DNA of 64,000 nt from Bryobacteraceae bacterium (GCA_026002855.1 BPGD01000001.1:1329972-1393971), one strand, 5' to 3'; shown: positions 17,876 to 28,658, counted from the first letter of the stretch. Notes: generated from the sequence alone by a model not told the origin. A program made the numbers and translations.

Positions 17876-18721
17876 TCACTGGGTGAAACGCAGCCGCTCG
17901 CCGGGGGGTTGCGGTGGCGCGGCGGCCACCCGGAGGCGCAGGCCAGGCTGGGTAAGCCGGTCGCCAATCGCCACCCGGATCTCCGGATCCGGCCCGGACC
18001 ACTCCGGCAGAACGAACCGGATCTGGTAAATTCCCGGAGCCCCCGGAGTGGCTCCGGCATAGAGGACCCTGTCCGGCTCAGCTTCGATGCCCTCCAATAC
18101 GACACGAACGGCGGAGCGGGCCTTGAGCTCGTTGAAACTGTCCGGGATCAGCAGGCTGAGCGGCGGCCGCAGCAGGGGCCCCCAGCCGGTGCCGTACAGG
18201 ATCACTTCCTCGCCGGGCCGGGCTGGCTGCCCCTCCGCCAGCCACTCCAGCGTATCGGCGCGGCGGGCCATGGCCCAGCCGGCATCCAGGGGCAAAAGGG
18301 ATGGGGCTGCGTCGCGCAGTTGCACCTGTACCGTGGGTCCGTTCAGGGAGTTGCGAGTCAGAACGATTCGCGCCGGGCCGGCCGCCAGCTCCGGTGGCAC
18401 AACAAAGACGACCGCCTCGGGAGATGCATACTCGAGGCCAGCCAGCAGGCCGTTCACTTTCACCGTGACGCCCGCCCCGGGCAGCACAGTGGGCATCAGC
18501 TTCGAGGCAGGCGCCGCTTCCAGTCTGGACACCGTGGCGCTGCTGAGGTTCTCCCCGTAAATCACTGCCAGACAATTGGGTGCCAGTTCCCCGGCCTTGC
18601 CGCTGCCCAGGTTCAGCACGGTGGCCTGGCTGTACACCGGCGCCCAACTGGCGCGTGGATCCGCGGCAAAGACAACGCATGCCGCCAGCGCCGGCAGGGC
18701 CCGGCAGACGAGCCGCCGCAT
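17876..18721 (-). CDS. Exported protein with Solibacter-type C-terminal domain
   Basis: 281 residues with a signal peptide (MRRLVCRALPALAACVVFA). The mature protein consists almost wholly of the beta-sandwich unit seen repeatedly at the C-termini of large secreted acidobacterial proteins (the uncharacterised Solibacter C-terminal family): APNCLAVIYGENLS, GVTVKVNGLLAGLEYASPE, VVFVVPPELAAG, EEVILYGTGWGP and APGIYQIRFVLPE. The family is usually attached to other domains; here it stands alone. Likely a surface or periplasmic carbohydrate-binding or adhesion module, function unproved. Transcribed toward the TrbI-like gene with 59 nt between. Confidence 0.82.
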   Translation of the reverse strand: MRRLVCRALPALAACVVFAADPRASWAPVYSQATVLNLGSGKAGELAPNCLAVIYGENLSSATVSRLEAAPASKLMPTVLPGAGVTVKVNGLLAGLEYASPEAVVFVVPPELAAGPARIVLTRNSLNGPTVQVQLRDAAPSLLPLDAGWAMARRADTLEWLAEGQPARPGEEVILYGTGWGPLLRPPLSLLIPDSFNELKARSAVRVVLEGIEAEPDRVLYAGATPGAPGIYQIRFVLPEWSGPDPEIRVAIGDRLTQPGLRLRVAAAPPQPPGERLRFTQ

Positions 18722-18799
18722 CCGCCTCCATGCTAGGCCGGCGGGCCGGTCGCGTCCATATCCCGGAACGAAGAAAAGGGCTATCCGGGCTGCGGCCCC

Positions 18800-19855
18800 T
18801 TAGGAGCCTGCGGCCGCGCCTTGCCGGTTGGCGGAGCCGTTCGGCGCCTTGCCCGCCTGCGGCCCGGCCACGCCCGCAAGGCGCAGCGCCTTGCGGGTCA
18901 TGGAGCTTACGGGCAACGAGTCCAGGGCGTCCAGTGGCTGCCAGCGAAACTCTGCCGGGGCGCGCATCAGGCTGACGCGCCAGACGCGGATGGTGTAGTC
19001 GTGGCGGGTGATCGAATGGCGAAACATGCCGGCGGACTCGCGCCGGGCGGCGCCGGGCAGGGCCTCGAGCCGCGGAAGCTCCCAGAAACCGGCCAGTTGC
19101 CCGTCCGTCTCAGACCGCCGGCCCAGCAGCAGCCGCCCGCGGTGAACCACGATGGCGAGATCAAGTTCCAGCTTCCGCGTCTCCGGCCGCGGGCCGCGCG
19201 TGGGGAGCGCCTGTTCGATGCCCGCGGCGCGGGCCTGGCATTGCCGCAGCAGCGGACACAGCAGACACTTCGGTTGCCGTGGCAGGCAGACGGTGGCGCC
19301 GAGCTCCATCAGCGCCTGGTTGAAATCGCCCGGGCGGCGTGGATCGAGCATCCGCTGGGCCAGCTCCTTCAGCCGCAGGCGCACCGGGGCCGACGACGGA
19401 TTGCCCGTCTCGGCGCTGAGCCGGGCGATCACGCGAACGACATTGGCGTCCATCACCGCCACCGGCTCGTGAAAGCAGATGGAGGCCACGGCCGCCGCAG
19501 TGTAGTCGCCCACGCCCGGCAGAGCGCGCCACTCCTCCAACGTGCGGGGAAAATCGCCGCGGGCGGTGATGGCCTCAGCGGCCCGCTTCAGATTGCGGGC
19601 GCGGCCGTAGTATCCGAGTCCGGCCCACAGCGCCAGCAGCTCTTCTTCGGGCGCGGCGGCCAGCGCCTCCGGCGTCGGGAAGCGGGCGAGGAAGCGCTCG
19701 TAGTAAGGGATCACCGTCGCGACGCGCGTCTGCTGGAGCATCACTTCCGACACCAGCACGCGCCAGGGGTCGCGCGTGCGCCGCCAGGGCAGGTCGCGGC
19801 GCATCCGGGCGTACCATTCCAGCAGCAGGCGCGCGGCTTCGCGGGGATTTTCCAT
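18800..19855 (-). CDS. mutY: A/G-specific adenine DNA glycosylase MutY
   Basis: A 351-residue base-excision enzyme that removes adenine opposite 8-oxoguanine. The HhH-GPD domain has [20 protein letters not shown] and the [18 protein letters not shown] helix-hairpin-helix with its catalytic Asp in VMDANVVRV. The [4Fe-4S] loop [17 protein letters not shown] is intact. A C-terminal NUDIX-like domain follows ([22 protein letters not shown]). I start at [18 protein letters not shown]; the longer open frame overlaps the divergent uvrA. Only 52 bp separate mutY and uvrA, a shared divergent promoter for two DNA repair genes. Confidence 0.94.
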   Translation of the reverse strand: MENPREAARLLLEWYARMRRDLPWRRTRDPWRVLVSEVMLQQTRVATVIPYYERFLARFPTPEALAAAPEEELLALWAGLGYYGRARNLKRAAEAITARGDFPRTLEEWRALPGVGDYTAAAVASICFHEPVAVMDANVVRVIARLSAETGNPSSAPVRLRLKELAQRMLDPRRPGDFNQALMELGATVCLPRQPKCLLCPLLRQCQARAAGIEQALPTRGPRPETRKLELDLAIVVHRGRLLLGRRSETDGQLAGFWELPRLEALPGAARRESAGMFRHSITRHDYTIRVWRVSLMRAPAEFRWQPLDALDSLPVSSMTRKALRLAGVAGPQAGKAPNGSANRQGAAAGS

Positions 19856-19907
19856 ACGGTTGCTACAATGATGAGGGATTCTCCCTCGCGCGATCAAATC
19901 CCCACGC

Positions 19908-22727
19908 ATGGCTGAGACGGGCGACTTTCTGCGGATTCGCGGTGCGCGGGTCCACAACCTGAAGAACATCTCGCTCGACCTGCCGCACAACCGGCTCACC
20001 GTGGTGACCGGCGTGTCGGGTTCGGGCAAGTCCTCGCTCGCCTTTGACACGATCTACGCCGAAGGCCAGCGCCGCTACGTGGAAAGCCTTTCGGCCTACG
20101 CGCGGCAGTTTCTCGAGCGGATGGAGAAGCCCGCGCTCGAGGAGATCGAGGGGATCGCGCCGCCCATCGCCATCCGGCAGAAGAACACGACGCGCAACCC
20201 GCGCTCGACGGTGGCCACGGCCACCGAGATCTATGACTACCTGCGCCTGCTGTTTGCGCGCGCCGGCGAGACCTGGTGTCCGCAATGCGGCGTGCGCGTC
20301 GAGCGGGACACGGTGGATCCGGTGGCGCAGAAGATGCTCGCGCAGCCGGAGGGCTCGCGCTGGTATGCGCTGTTCCCGGTGCAGACTGCCGGCGGAAAGC
20401 CGGAGGCGCTGAAGGAACGGCTTGAGGACCTGCGCCGGCGCGGTTTTACCCGCCTGTATCAGAACGGGCGCGTGTATGAGTTTTCGACGCCGGAGTCGCT
20501 GCTTGAAATGGACTTCGGCCAGCCGTTCTTCGTCCTCGCCGACCGGCTGGTGATCCGCGCCGACCAGAAGCAGCGCATCGTGGACACGGTGGAGCTCTGC
20601 TACCGCGAGGCCGGCGAAGTGGTCTTCGAGCAGGCGGGCGAGGCCGAGCCCGCGCGGCTGCGGTTTTCGGAGAAGTTCGCCTGTAAAAGGTGCGGGCGCG
20701 AGTTCCTCACGCCGGAGCCGTCGCTGTTCAGCTTCAACAACCCCTGGGGCGCGTGTCCCACCTGCCAGGGCTTCGGCCGCACGATCGACTATGACATGGA
20801 CCTCGTGGTGCCGGACCCGTCGCTGTCGATCGCTGAGGGCGCCATCGAGCCCTGGAACCGCCCCCAGTATGAGTGGGTCCTTGAAGATTTCGCGCGTCGG
20901 CGCCGCCGCGACGTGCGGCTGCGCGTGCCGTGGGCCGAGCTGACGCCCGAGGAGAAGGAAATCGTCCGCCAGGAGGTGCGCGCCTTCTTCCAGGAGGTCG
21001 AGCGGAAGAAGTACAAGGTCCACGTGCGCGTCTTTCTCAGCCGTTACCGCGGCTATGCCACCTGTCCGGCCTGCCGGGGCGCGCGCCTGCGCGAAGAGGC
21101 GCTGAACGTGCGCCTGGGAGGGCGCTCCATCGCCGACGTCGTGCGGATGAACATCGCCGAAGCCAGGGCGTTCTTCGACGGGCTTGGGCTGGGCGGCGAG
21201 CAGGCGGCCGTGGCCGGACGCGTGCTGGAAGAGGTCCGGCAGCGGCTCGGGTTCCTCGAAAATGTCGGCCTGGACTACCTGACGCTGGACCGGCTGACGA
21301 TGACCCTCTCCGGCGGCGAGGCGCAGCGGATTCAGCTCGCCACCTGCCTGGGATCGCGGCTGGTGGGCACCATCTACGTGCTTGACGAGCCTTCCATCGG
21401 GCTGCACCCGCGAGACACCGCACGCCTCATCCGGATCCTCGAGGACCTGCGCGACCTGGGCAATACGGTGCTGGTGGTGGAGCACGACGCCGACGTCATG
21501 CGGGCCGCAGATCACATCGTCGATCTCGGCCCCGGCGCGGGCGAGCTGGGCGGCGAGGTGGTCTTCCAGGGCACGCTCCGTCAGATGCTGGAAACCAACG
21601 GGCGGAAGAAGGTGGACACGCTCACGGCGCGGTATCTGCGCGGCGAGGCGCGCACCTCGCACAAGACCTCGCGCCGGCAGCCGGCGCCGGGCGCCTGGGT
21701 GAGGTTTCTCGGCTGCCGGGCGCACAATCTGAAGAACATCGACGTGGAGTTGCCGCTGGGCGTGATGACGGTGGTGACCGGCGTGTCAGGCTCCGGCAAG
21801 TCAACGCTCGTCCACGATGTGATCTACCGCACGCTCCAGTCGCGCTACCAGCGGAACCTGGCCGCGCCGGCCGAAGACGCCGAGCAGGACCCCTCGCTGG
21901 GCCGGCAGACCTGCCGGCGCGTGGAGGGCGCACACCGGGTGCACGGGCTGGTGCTGGTGGACCAGTCGCCCATCGGCAGGACGCCGCGGTCCAATCCGGT
22001 CACTTACTCGAAGGCCTTTGATCCGATCCGCGAGCTGTTCGCCGCCACGCCGGAGGCGCAGCGGCGCGGCTACCCGGCGGGCTACTTCTCGTTCAACGTC
22101 AGCGGCGGCCGTTGCGAGACCTGCCAGGGCGACGGGACGGTGACCGTGGAGATGCAGTTCCTGGCCGACGTCGAGTTGGTCTGCGAGGACTGCCGCGGCA
22201 CGCGGTTCAAGCCGCAGATCCTCGAAGTCCGCTACCAGGGGCTGAACATCCACGAGGTGCTTCAACTCACCGTGCGCGAGGCGCTTCAGTTTTTTGCCGG
22301 ACACCCGAAGATCACCTCGCGGCTTCAGCCGCTGGCCGACGTCGGCCTCGGCTATCTGCGGCTGGGACAATCGGCGACGACGCTTTCCGGCGGTGAGGCG
22401 CAGCGGGTAAAGCTTGCCAGCCACCTGGCGCTGGCCGACGTCAGTGGCTGCCTGTTCCTGTTCGATGAGCCGACCACGGGCTTGCACTTTGACGATATCG
22501 CCAGACTGTTGGATGCCTTTGAGCGGCTGCTGCACCGCGGGGCGAGCGTCCTGGTGATCGAGCACAACCTGGAGGTGATCCGGCACGCGGACTGGATCAT
22601 CGACCTCGGCCCCGAAGGCGGCGACCGCGGCGGGCACGTTGTCGTGGCCGGGCCGCCTGAGGCGGTGGCGGCGTGCGGACAGTCTTACACGGGGCAGTTC
22701 CTCAGGCCGCTGCTCGAAAGGCGCTGA
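19908..22727 (+). CDS. uvrA: Excinuclease ABC subunit A
   Basis: A 939-residue ABC-type DNA damage sensor of nucleotide excision repair. It has two ATPase modules (Walker [17 protein letters not shown] near residue 31 and [16 protein letters not shown] near 625), two ABC signatures ([12 protein letters not shown] and [12 protein letters not shown]), and the zinc-finger cysteines (CKRCGREF with [17 protein letters not shown] with CEDCRGTRF). Length and order match canonical UvrA. A TACAAT box lies about 40 bp upstream of the ATG. I see no obvious SOS box. Divergent from mutY; uvrB is not in the window. Confidence 0.97.
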   Translation: MAETGDFLRIRGARVHNLKNISLDLPHNRLTVVTGVSGSGKSSLAFDTIYAEGQRRYVESLSAYARQFLERMEKPALEEIEGIAPPIAIRQKNTTRNPRSTVATATEIYDYLRLLFARAGETWCPQCGVRVERDTVDPVAQKMLAQPEGSRWYALFPVQTAGGKPEALKERLEDLRRRGFTRLYQNGRVYEFSTPESLLEMDFGQPFFVLADRLVIRADQKQRIVDTVELCYREAGEVVFEQAGEAEPARLRFSEKFACKRCGREFLTPEPSLFSFNNPWGACPTCQGFGRTIDYDMDLVVPDPSLSIAEGAIEPWNRPQYEWVLEDFARRRRRDVRLRVPWAELTPEEKEIVRQEVRAFFQEVERKKYKVHVRVFLSRYRGYATCPACRGARLREEALNVRLGGRSIADVVRMNIAEARAFFDGLGLGGEQAAVAGRVLEEVRQRLGFLENVGLDYLTLDRLTMTLSGGEAQRIQLATCLGSRLVGTIYVLDEPSIGLHPRDTARLIRILEDLRDLGNTVLVVEHDADVMRAADHIVDLGPGAGELGGEVVFQGTLRQMLETNGRKKVDTLTARYLRGEARTSHKTSRRQPAPGAWVRFLGCRAHNLKNIDVELPLGVMTVVTGVSGSGKSTLVHDVIYRTLQSRYQRNLAAPAEDAEQDPSLGRQTCRRVEGAHRVHGLVLVDQSPIGRTPRSNPVTYSKAFDPIRELFAATPEAQRRGYPAGYFSFNVSGGRCETCQGDGTVTVEMQFLADVELVCEDCRGTRFKPQILEVRYQGLNIHEVLQLTVREALQFFAGHPKITSRLQPLADVGLGYLRLGQSATTLSGGEAQRVKLASHLALADVSGCLFLFDEPTTGLHFDDIARLLDAFERLLHRGASVLVIEHNLEVIRHADWIIDLGPEGGDRGGHVVVAGPPEAVAACGQSYTGQFLRPLLERR

Positions 22728-22761
22728 CACGCCGGCCTGAGGCCGCGTGGCGCGAGTCTGG

Positions 22762-23235
22762 CTATTTGATTTCCGGGCTCTGGGCGGTGGCCGGCTCCGG
22801 CCCCCAGTTTTCCCGGATCACCAGCGTCTGGTCGGAGTAGAACGTGCGCCGGCCGGTGCTGCCGAAGATCTTGGGCACGGCGGTGATGGCGTAGCCCTCC
22901 TTGGTCGGCGTCATCGTGAACACGTACCCGGTCTTTTCGCCGGCGGCGAGATCGCCCGGAATCAGATCGGCTGCGGCAGGGCCGGGCGCGCCGGAGGCGG
23001 GCGGCCCAAGCTGCTGGAGGCTCTCGGCGTACTTCTGGAACTGGCTCATGTACTGCGTCTGCGCCGTGTGGATGGTGTTGATCTGACGGATGGCGGCCAT
23101 CTCCTGCGCCTGCATGCGCGCGCTGTTCAGCTTGGGCACGGCAATGGCGGCGATGACGAGGATGATGGCGATGACGATGAGGAGCTCGATGAGCGAGAAG
23201 CCCCGGCCCCTGCGGCGCTTCGTGCTGGCAGGCAT
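22762..23235 (-). CDS. Type IV pilin-like prepilin
   Basis: 157 residues. It has the prepilin leader MPASTKRRRGRG cleaved before FSLIELLIVIAIILVIAAIA, with the essential Glu+5. The C-terminal globular part ends with PKIFGSTGRRTFYSDQTLVI, a segment common in acidobacterial and deltaproteobacterial PilA-like or pseudopilin proteins. It may be the major pilin moved by PilB/PilC at 107-2944, or a minor pilin. AAGGAC lies before the ATG. Downstream of kdsA, with a 40-nt gap, and convergent with uvrA. Confidence 0.88.
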   Translation of the reverse strand: MPASTKRRRGRGFSLIELLIVIAIILVIAAIAVPKLNSARMQAQEMAAIRQINTIHTAQTQYMSQFQKYAESLQQLGPPASGAPGPAAADLIPGDLAAGEKTGYVFTMTPTKEGYAITAVPKIFGSTGRRTFYSDQTLVIRENWGPEPATAQSPEIK

Positions 23236-23275
23236 GGGACGTCCTTTCTCCGCTGGCGGATTCCTACCCTCTATG

Positions 23276-24103
23276 TTAGACGCCCGCGGCGCCGGAGTCG
23301 TGCAGAAGCGCGTGAAGCCGCAGGAGGCGCCCGGCCAGTCCGGCCACCTGATCCAGCCGGAGCGCGTTCGGCCCGTCGGAGAGCGCCCGTTCCGGCGCCT
23401 CATGCACCTCGAAAAAGACCCCGTCGGCTCCGGCGGCCACCGCCGCCTGGGCCAGCGCCGGGATGAACTCCGGCGCGCCGCCGCTGCGGTCGCCCGCCGC
23501 GCCCGGCAACTGGACCGAGTGCGTGGCGTCAAAAATCACCGGCACGCCGAGCGAACGCATGATCGGGATGGCGCGCATGTCCACCACCAGGTTGTTGTAG
23601 CCGAAGCTGGCGCCGCGCTCGGTGAGCAGCACGCGCGGGTTGCCGGTGGAGAGGACCTTTTCGACGGCGTGCCGCATGTCAGCCGGCGCCACAAACTGCC
23701 CCTTCTTGATGTTCACCGCGCGGCCCGTGCGGCCCGCTTCCACGAGCAGGTCTGTCTGCCGGCAGAGGAAGGCCGGGATCTGGAGCACGTCGGCCACTTC
23801 CGCGGCGGGCGCGGCCTGGTCCGGCGTGTGAATGTCGGTGAGCACCGGCAGGCCGGTCTGGCGCTTGACCTCGGCCAGAATGCGCAGTCCCTCGCGCAGC
23901 CCCGGGCCGCGATAGGAATGGATGCTCGAACGGTTGGCCTTGTCGAAGGAAGCCTTGAAGACAAAGGCGCGGCCGAGCGCCTGCTGAAGCGCGCGCGCGA
24001 GCATGAGGCAGTGCGCTTCGCTCTCGATGACGCACGGGCCGCAGACGAATGCGAGCTGCCCGCCGCCAAAGACAAGGCCGGGCTGGATCTCAACGGGTCT
24101 CAT
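23276..24103 (-). CDS. kdsA: 3-deoxy-8-phosphooctulonate synthase (KDO-8-P synthase)
   Basis: A 275-residue TIM-barrel enzyme that condenses phosphoenolpyruvate with arabinose-5-phosphate to KDO-8-phosphate for lipopolysaccharide. Motifs: [37 protein letters not shown] and [16 protein letters not shown]. The Cys in CGPCV suggests the metal-dependent class. It begins inside the end of pyrG (14-nt overlap), so the pair is coupled. With kdsB two genes upstream, it gives both KDO steps flanking pyrG. Confidence 0.95.
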   Translation of the reverse strand: MRPVEIQPGLVFGGGQLAFVCGPCVIESEAHCLMLARALQQALGRAFVFKASFDKANRSSIHSYRGPGLREGLRILAEVKRQTGLPVLTDIHTPDQAAPAAEVADVLQIPAFLCRQTDLLVEAGRTGRAVNIKKGQFVAPADMRHAVEKVLSTGNPRVLLTERGASFGYNNLVVDMRAIPIMRSLGVPVIFDATHSVQLPGAAGDRSGGAPEFIPALAQAAVAAGADGVFFEVHEAPERALSDGPNALRLDQVAGLAGRLLRLHALLHDSGAAGV

Positions 24104-25736
24104 CGGCGAACAGAGGGTTGGTCTCTTCGGTGAGCCGCTTCTGCCGGTATTCATACGCTGCGCCGATGAAGGCCTTGAACAGCGGGTGCGGCTCGAGCGG
24201 CTTGGACTTGAACTCGGGGTGGAACTGGCAGCCGAGAAACCACGGATGGCCGGGCAGCTCGATGATCTCGACAAACTTCGCGTCGCGCGAGCGGCCGGTG
24301 ATGCGCAGTCCGGCCGAGGTGAGGCGGTCTTCGAAGGCGCGGTTGAACTCGTAGCGGTGCCGGTGACGCTCGCTGATCACCTCCTGGCCATAGGCGGCGC
24401 GGGCGAGCGAGCCTTCTTCGAGCAGGCACTCGTAGGCGCCGAGGCGCATGGTGCCGCCAAGCTCCTCGACGCCAAGCAGGTCACGCAGCTTGTAGATGAC
24501 CGGGTAGGGCGTGGCGGGCTCGAACTCGGTCGAGTCCGCGCCGGCCAGGCCGCAGGCGTTCCTCGCGAACTCGATCACCGCCGTCTGCATTCCCAGGCAG
24601 ATGCCGAAATACGGGACGCGATGCAGGCGGGCGAAGCGGATGGCCGCCAGCATCCCTTCCACGCCGCGCTTGCCGAAGCCGCCGGGCACCAGCACGCCGT
24701 CGTAGTGCGACAGATGCGCGGCACACTCCGGCCAGACAAGCGGCTCGGCCTCGATCCAGCGCATGTTGACCTTCAGCCGGTGGTGGATGCCCGCATGCAG
24801 CAGCGCCTCCTTGAGGGACTTGTAGGAGTCCTCATATTCGACGTATTTGCCGACGAGTGCGATGTCCACTTCGTCCACCGGCGAGCGCATCCGGTCGAGC
24901 ATCGCCTGCCAGCGCGACAGGTCGCGCGCGCCGGCCCCGTGGAGCTGGAGCGCCTCGACGACGAGCTCGTCCACCTTCTGCTCGGCGAACATGACCGGCA
25001 CCTGGTAGACGGTATCGACGTCGTAGGCGCTGATGACGGCGTTGCGGTCGACGTCGCAGAACAGCGCGATCTTGTCGCGCTGGTCGTCCGGCAGCGGCCG
25101 CTCGGACCGGCAGATGAGGATATCGGGCTGCACGCCCATCGAGCGCAGCTCCTTCACCGAGTGTTGCGTGGGCTTGGTCTTCAGTTCCTGGGCGGCGGCG
25201 ATAAAGGGCACGTAGGAAACGTGCACGAAGAGCGTGTTCCGGCGGCCCAGCTCGTGCCGCATCTGGCGGATGGCCTCGATGAAGGGCTGGCTCTCAATGT
25301 CGCCCACCGTGCCGCCGATCTCGCAGATGACCACATCCACGCCGTCGGCCACCTTGTGGGCGGCGGCCTTGATCTCATTGGTGACGTGCGGGATCACCTG
25401 GACCGTCTTGCCCAGGTAGTCGCCGCGGCGCTCGCGGGTGATGATGCGCTCGTAGATGCGGCCCGAGGTGAGGTTGTTGTTCTGGGTGAGGCGCGCGTGG
25501 GTGAAGCGCTCGTAGTGGCCGAGGTCGAGGTCGGTCTCGGCGCCGTCGTCGGTGACGAACACCTCGCCGTGCTGAAACGGGCTCATCGTGCCCGGATCGA
25601 CGTTGAGATAAGGGTCGAACTTCTGCAACGTGATCTTCAGCCCGCGCGACTCGAGCAGGCAGCCGATGGAGGCGGCCGCAATGCCCTTGCCCAGGCTGCT
25701 GACGACGCCGCCGGTGACGAAGATGAACTTAGCCAT
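24090..25736 (-). CDS. pyrG: CTP synthase
   Basis: A 548-residue enzyme that aminates UTP to CTP with glutamine. The N-terminal synthetase domain starts [18 protein letters not shown], with [21 protein letters not shown]. The C-terminal glutamine amidotransferase domain has the nucleophile Cys in FGICLGMQ and the catalytic His/Glu in HPEFKS. CTP is the co-substrate of KdsB, which explains the kdsB-pyrG-kdsA grouping. ATG overlaps the kdsB end by 8 nt. Confidence 0.97.
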   Translation of the reverse strand: MAKFIFVTGGVVSSLGKGIAAASIGCLLESRGLKITLQKFDPYLNVDPGTMSPFQHGEVFVTDDGAETDLDLGHYERFTHARLTQNNNLTSGRIYERIITRERRGDYLGKTVQVIPHVTNEIKAAAHKVADGVDVVICEIGGTVGDIESQPFIEAIRQMRHELGRRNTLFVHVSYVPFIAAAQELKTKPTQHSVKELRSMGVQPDILICRSERPLPDDQRDKIALFCDVDRNAVISAYDVDTVYQVPVMFAEQKVDELVVEALQLHGAGARDLSRWQAMLDRMRSPVDEVDIALVGKYVEYEDSYKSLKEALLHAGIHHRLKVNMRWIEAEPLVWPECAAHLSHYDGVLVPGGFGKRGVEGMLAAIRFARLHRVPYFGICLGMQTAVIEFARNACGLAGADSTEFEPATPYPVIYKLRDLLGVEELGGTMRLGAYECLLEEGSLARAAYGQEVISERHRHRYEFNRAFEDRLTSAGLRITGRSRDAKFVEIIELPGHPWFLGCQFHPEFKSKPLEPHPLFKAFIGAAYEYRQKRLTEETNPLFADETR

Positions 25737-26481
25737 GGTCCAGGCCCGGCCTGCGCCGGGATCTCCACAATTTGAGCACAGCTTCCAGGTCCTCCGGCGT
25801 GTCGACGCCGATGGTATCGTATTCGGTTTCCGCCACGCGGATGCCGATGCCGTTTTCGAGCGCCCGGAGCTGCTCGAGCCTCTCCGCCTCTTCGAGCGGA
25901 CCGCGCCGCAGGGCTCCATAGCCGAGCAGCAGGCCGCGGCGATAAACGTACAGTCCGATGTGCTTCCAGCAGACAGGGGTGCCGTCCCGTCCATAGGGGA
26001 CCGGCGAACGGGAAAAGTACAATGCCCAGCCGTCCAGGCTGGTGACGACCTTGACGACGTTCGGGTTGCCGATGTCTTCGGCCCGCTCGATCTTCCGTTT
26101 CAATGTCGCCATCTGGCAGCGCGGATCGTCTAAAAGAGTGGACACGGCCAGGTCGATGGCGTCCGGCTCGATTAACGGCTCATCGCCCTGGATGTTGACA
26201 ATGATCTCGGCGTCCGTCGCCGCGGCGGCCTCGGCCACGCGGTCAGTGCCGGAGGCGTGTGCGGGGCTGGTCATGGCCACCTCGGCACCGAACCCCCGGG
26301 CGGCGGCGGCGATGCGATCGTCGTCGGTGGCCACCAGGACGCGGTTCAGATGACGCGCAAGCCTCGCCCGTTCCCAGACGTGCTGGATCATCGGCCTGCC
26401 GTCAATGGGGACGAGGGGTTTGCCCGGAAACCGGCTGGAAGCAAAACGAGCGGGAATGACGCCCAGAACCAAAGGGGGCAC
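25729..26481 (-). CDS. kdsB: CMP-KDO synthetase (3-deoxy-manno-octulosonate cytidylyltransferase)
   Basis: 250 residues from GTG at 26481. The fold opens with [20 protein letters not shown], followed by NIQGDEPLI and [11 protein letters not shown], hallmarks of KdsB, which activates KDO with CTP for lipid A attachment. Other in-frame starts are GTG at 26496 and ATG at 26535; none has a clear Shine-Dalgarno. I chose 26481 because it leaves the usual few residues before the VIPAR strand and does not overlap the divergent VWA gene. First gene of the kdsB-pyrG-kdsA overlap cluster. Confidence 0.93.
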   Translation of the reverse strand: MPPLVLGVIPARFASSRFPGKPLVPIDGRPMIQHVWERARLARHLNRVLVATDDDRIAAAARGFGAEVAMTSPAHASGTDRVAEAAAATDAEIIVNIQGDEPLIEPDAIDLAVSTLLDDPRCQMATLKRKIERAEDIGNPNVVKVVTSLDGWALYFSRSPVPYGRDGTPVCWKHIGLYVYRRGLLLGYGALRRGPLEEAERLEQLRALENGIGIRVAETEYDTIGVDTPEDLEAVLKLWRSRRRPGLDHG

Positions 26482-26533
26482 AATCGAGCATAACACGGCT
26501 ATATACTCAAGGTGCGGGCATAGGAGACCGGCC

Positions 26534-27514
26534 ATGAGGGGATGGATCCTGCCATGTCTGGTTTGGCTCGCCTGCGGGGCGGCAGAGGGGCTCTGGGCTC
26601 AGGAAGCAAGGCCGAGCATCACCCCCCGCGTCAGACCGCGGGCGGAGGAAGCCGACAGCGAGCGCATCAAGCCCAACCTGCGCATCGACACCAATCTCGT
26701 CCTCGTCCCCATCACGGTGACCACTCCCATGAACCAGATCGTCACCGGAATGGAGAAGGAGAATTTCCGCATTTTTGAGGACAAGGTCGAGCAGGAAATC
26801 GCCTATTTCGCCAGTTTTGACGCCCCCATCTCCATCGGGCTGGTTTTTGACGCCAGCGGCTCGATGGGCAACAAGCTGAACAAGAGCCGGCAGGCCGCGG
26901 CCGCATTCCTGAAAACGGCCAACCCCGAGGACGAGTTCTTCCTCATCCAGTTCAACGACCGGCCGCAGCTCGTCGTGCCCTTCACGCGCGACCCCGAAGA
27001 GATCCTGCACCGGCTGACCTTTACCCAGGCCAAGGGGCGCACGGCGCTGCTCGACGCCCTCTATCTGGCCATGCAGACGCTCCGCAAGGGGCGCAACCCG
27101 CGCAAGGCGGTGCTGGTGATCTCCGACGGCGGCGACAACTCCAGCCGTTACACCGAGACCGAGATCCGCAATCTGCTCAAGGAGGCCGATGCTCAGGTCT
27201 ATGCCATCGGCATCTTCGAGCCGATCGGTTCCCGCGGCCGCACCGCCGAGGAGCTGGCCGGGCCCGGACTGCTCAGCGACCTGGCCGAGATGACCGGCGG
27301 CCGGCACTTCCCCGTCGACAACCTGAACGACCTGCCGGACATCGCCGCCAAGATCGGCCTTGAGCTGCGCAATCAGTATGTGCTCGGCTATGTATCCAAG
27401 AACCAGAACCGCGACGGGAAATACCGCCGGATCACGGTAAAATTGAATCAGCCGCGCGGTCTCCCGCCACTTCGGGCGCTGCACCGGCAGGGCTATTATG
27501 CGCCGACTCAGTAA
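26534..27514 (+). CDS. Exported VWFA-related acidobacterial protein (first of two)
   Basis: 326 residues. A signal peptide (MRGWILPCLVWLACGAAEGL) is followed by an acidobacterial VWFA-related domain. The opening strand region is LRIDTNLVLVPITVT, then MEKENFRIFEDKVEQEIAYF. The metal-ion-dependent adhesion site is intact (FDASGSMGNK, with the Thr in GRTALLDALYLA and the Asp in VISDGGDNSS). It ends with the typical NQYVLGYVSKN and KLNQPRGLPPLRAL. Likely an extracytoplasmic protein-binding module. ATG with AGGAGA 7 nt upstream and TATACT about 27 bp upstream. It overlaps its paralogue downstream by 17 nt. Confidence 0.88.
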   Translation: MRGWILPCLVWLACGAAEGLWAQEARPSITPRVRPRAEEADSERIKPNLRIDTNLVLVPITVTTPMNQIVTGMEKENFRIFEDKVEQEIAYFASFDAPISIGLVFDASGSMGNKLNKSRQAAAAFLKTANPEDEFFLIQFNDRPQLVVPFTRDPEEILHRLTFTQAKGRTALLDALYLAMQTLRKGRNPRKAVLVISDGGDNSSRYTETEIRNLLKEADAQVYAIGIFEPIGSRGRTAEELAGPGLLSDLAEMTGGRHFPVDNLNDLPDIAAKIGLELRNQYVLGYVSKNQNRDGKYRRITVKLNQPRGLPPLRALHRQGYYAPTQ

Positions 27515-28436
27515 AGCCGCAGCGTCGCTGCTCCTCTCCGTGTTCACCCTTTTCAGCCAGCCGCCGCAGCCGCAGGTTCCGGACGAGGGAGGAACCATCC
27601 GCGTGGAGACGCGGCTGGTGGTGCTGCATTGCGCCGTCGTGGACAAGAAAGGTGGCCTGGTGACCAACCTGCCCATGAGCGCCTTCAAGGTCTACGAGAA
27701 CAACGTCGAGCAGCCCATCCGTGTCTTCCGGCGCGAGGACGTGCCCGTAAGCCTCGGCATCGTCATCGACAACAGCGGCTCCATGCGCGACAAGCGGCAG
27801 CGCGTGGAGGCGGCGGCCATCGAACTGGTGAAGTCGTCCAATCCGCAGGACGAAGTGTTTGTCGTCAACTTCAACGACGAGGCCTATCTCGACGTCCCCT
27901 TCACCAACGACATCAAGAAGCTGGAGGAGGGCGTGGCCCGCATCGATTCGCGCGGCGGCACGGCGCTGCGCGACGCGGTGTCGATGTCCATTGACTACCT
28001 GAAACAGGAGGGCAAGAAGGACAAGAAAGTGCTGCTGCTGATCACCGACGGCAACGACACCGCCTCTACCGGCATCACGCTCGAAAAGCTGGTCGAAAAG
28101 ATTCACCGCAGCGAGGTGCTCGTCTACGGCATCGGCATCCTCGGCAAGGACGACGCGCGCGACCGCAAGCGCGCCATCCGCACCATCGACGCGATGACGC
28201 GCGCCTCCGGCGGCGTCAGCTACTACCCGGGCGAGGTCGCCGAAGTGGAACAGATCGCCCGCCAGGTGGCGCATGACATCCGCAACCAGTACGTCATCGC
28301 CTACTCGCCGCTGAACCAGAACCTGGACGGCTCCTTCCGGTCCATCCGCGTGGTCGCCGCCAACGGCCGTTACACGGTGCGCACGCGGAGCGGTTACTAT
28401 GCGACGCCCGAGCCCGCCAAACGGGCCAGCCGCTGA
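27498..28436 (+). CDS. Exported VWFA-related acidobacterial protein (second of two)
   Basis: 312 residues, a paralogue of the preceding gene and in the same operon. Signal peptide MRRLSKAAASLLLSVFTLF, then RVETRLVVLHCAVVD, MSAFKVYENNVEQPIRVF, a full MIDAS (VIDNSGSMRD, GGTALRDAVSMS, LITDGNDTAS) and the end motif NQYVIAYSPLNQNLDGSFRS. The central DASGS-type site differs (DNSGS), which still binds metal. Tandem duplication with divergence is likely. Partners unknown. Confidence 0.88.
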   Translation: MRRLSKAAASLLLSVFTLFSQPPQPQVPDEGGTIRVETRLVVLHCAVVDKKGGLVTNLPMSAFKVYENNVEQPIRVFRREDVPVSLGIVIDNSGSMRDKRQRVEAAAIELVKSSNPQDEVFVVNFNDEAYLDVPFTNDIKKLEEGVARIDSRGGTALRDAVSMSIDYLKQEGKKDKKVLLLITDGNDTASTGITLEKLVEKIHRSEVLVYGIGILGKDDARDRKRAIRTIDAMTRASGGVSYYPGEVAEVEQIARQVAHDIRNQYVIAYSPLNQNLDGSFRSIRVVAANGRYTVRTRSGYYATPEPAKRASR

Positions 28437-28442
28437 CAGGCG

Positions 28443-28652
28443 ATGCTCTGGCGGATCCTGCGCTTCCTCTGGACGGCCAGCCGCGGCTACCGCCTCGCGC
28501 CCTGGCGCAGCCCGTACCTGCGCTGGCGCATCGAGACCTACTGGGGCACGGAGGCCGCCCTCATCGGCGCGCGCGATTTCTGGCGCTTTGTCTTCGAGCA
28601 CCGCCGCGACCTCTGGCGCTTCCTCCGGTGGGCGGCGGAGCTGCGCGCCTGA
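28443..28652 (+). CDS. Small Trp/Arg-rich protein
   Basis: 69 residues starting 6 nt after the second VWFA gene: MLWRILRFLWTASRGYRLAP and so on. It contains 8 Trp and 14 Arg residues and is probably one or two amphipathic helices with no signal peptide cleavage site. The tight spacing after the VWFA gene, an ATG, and lack of overlap with another gene support it as real. I do not recognise the family. A membrane-surface helical protein is the most economical guess. Confidence 0.6.
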   Translation: MLWRILRFLWTASRGYRLAPWRSPYLRWRIETYWGTEAALIGARDFWRFVFEHRRDLWRFLRWAAELRA

Positions 28653-28658
28653 ACCCCT

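Noticed and set aside
19863-21725. 620-codon minus frame opposite uvrA
   Set aside because: Antisense shadow of a strongly conserved gene; no start signal or family similarity.
24090-24103. pyrG/kdsA overlap as a frameshift error
   Set aside because: Both proteins are complete at normal length and the 14-nt overlap is a common coupling.
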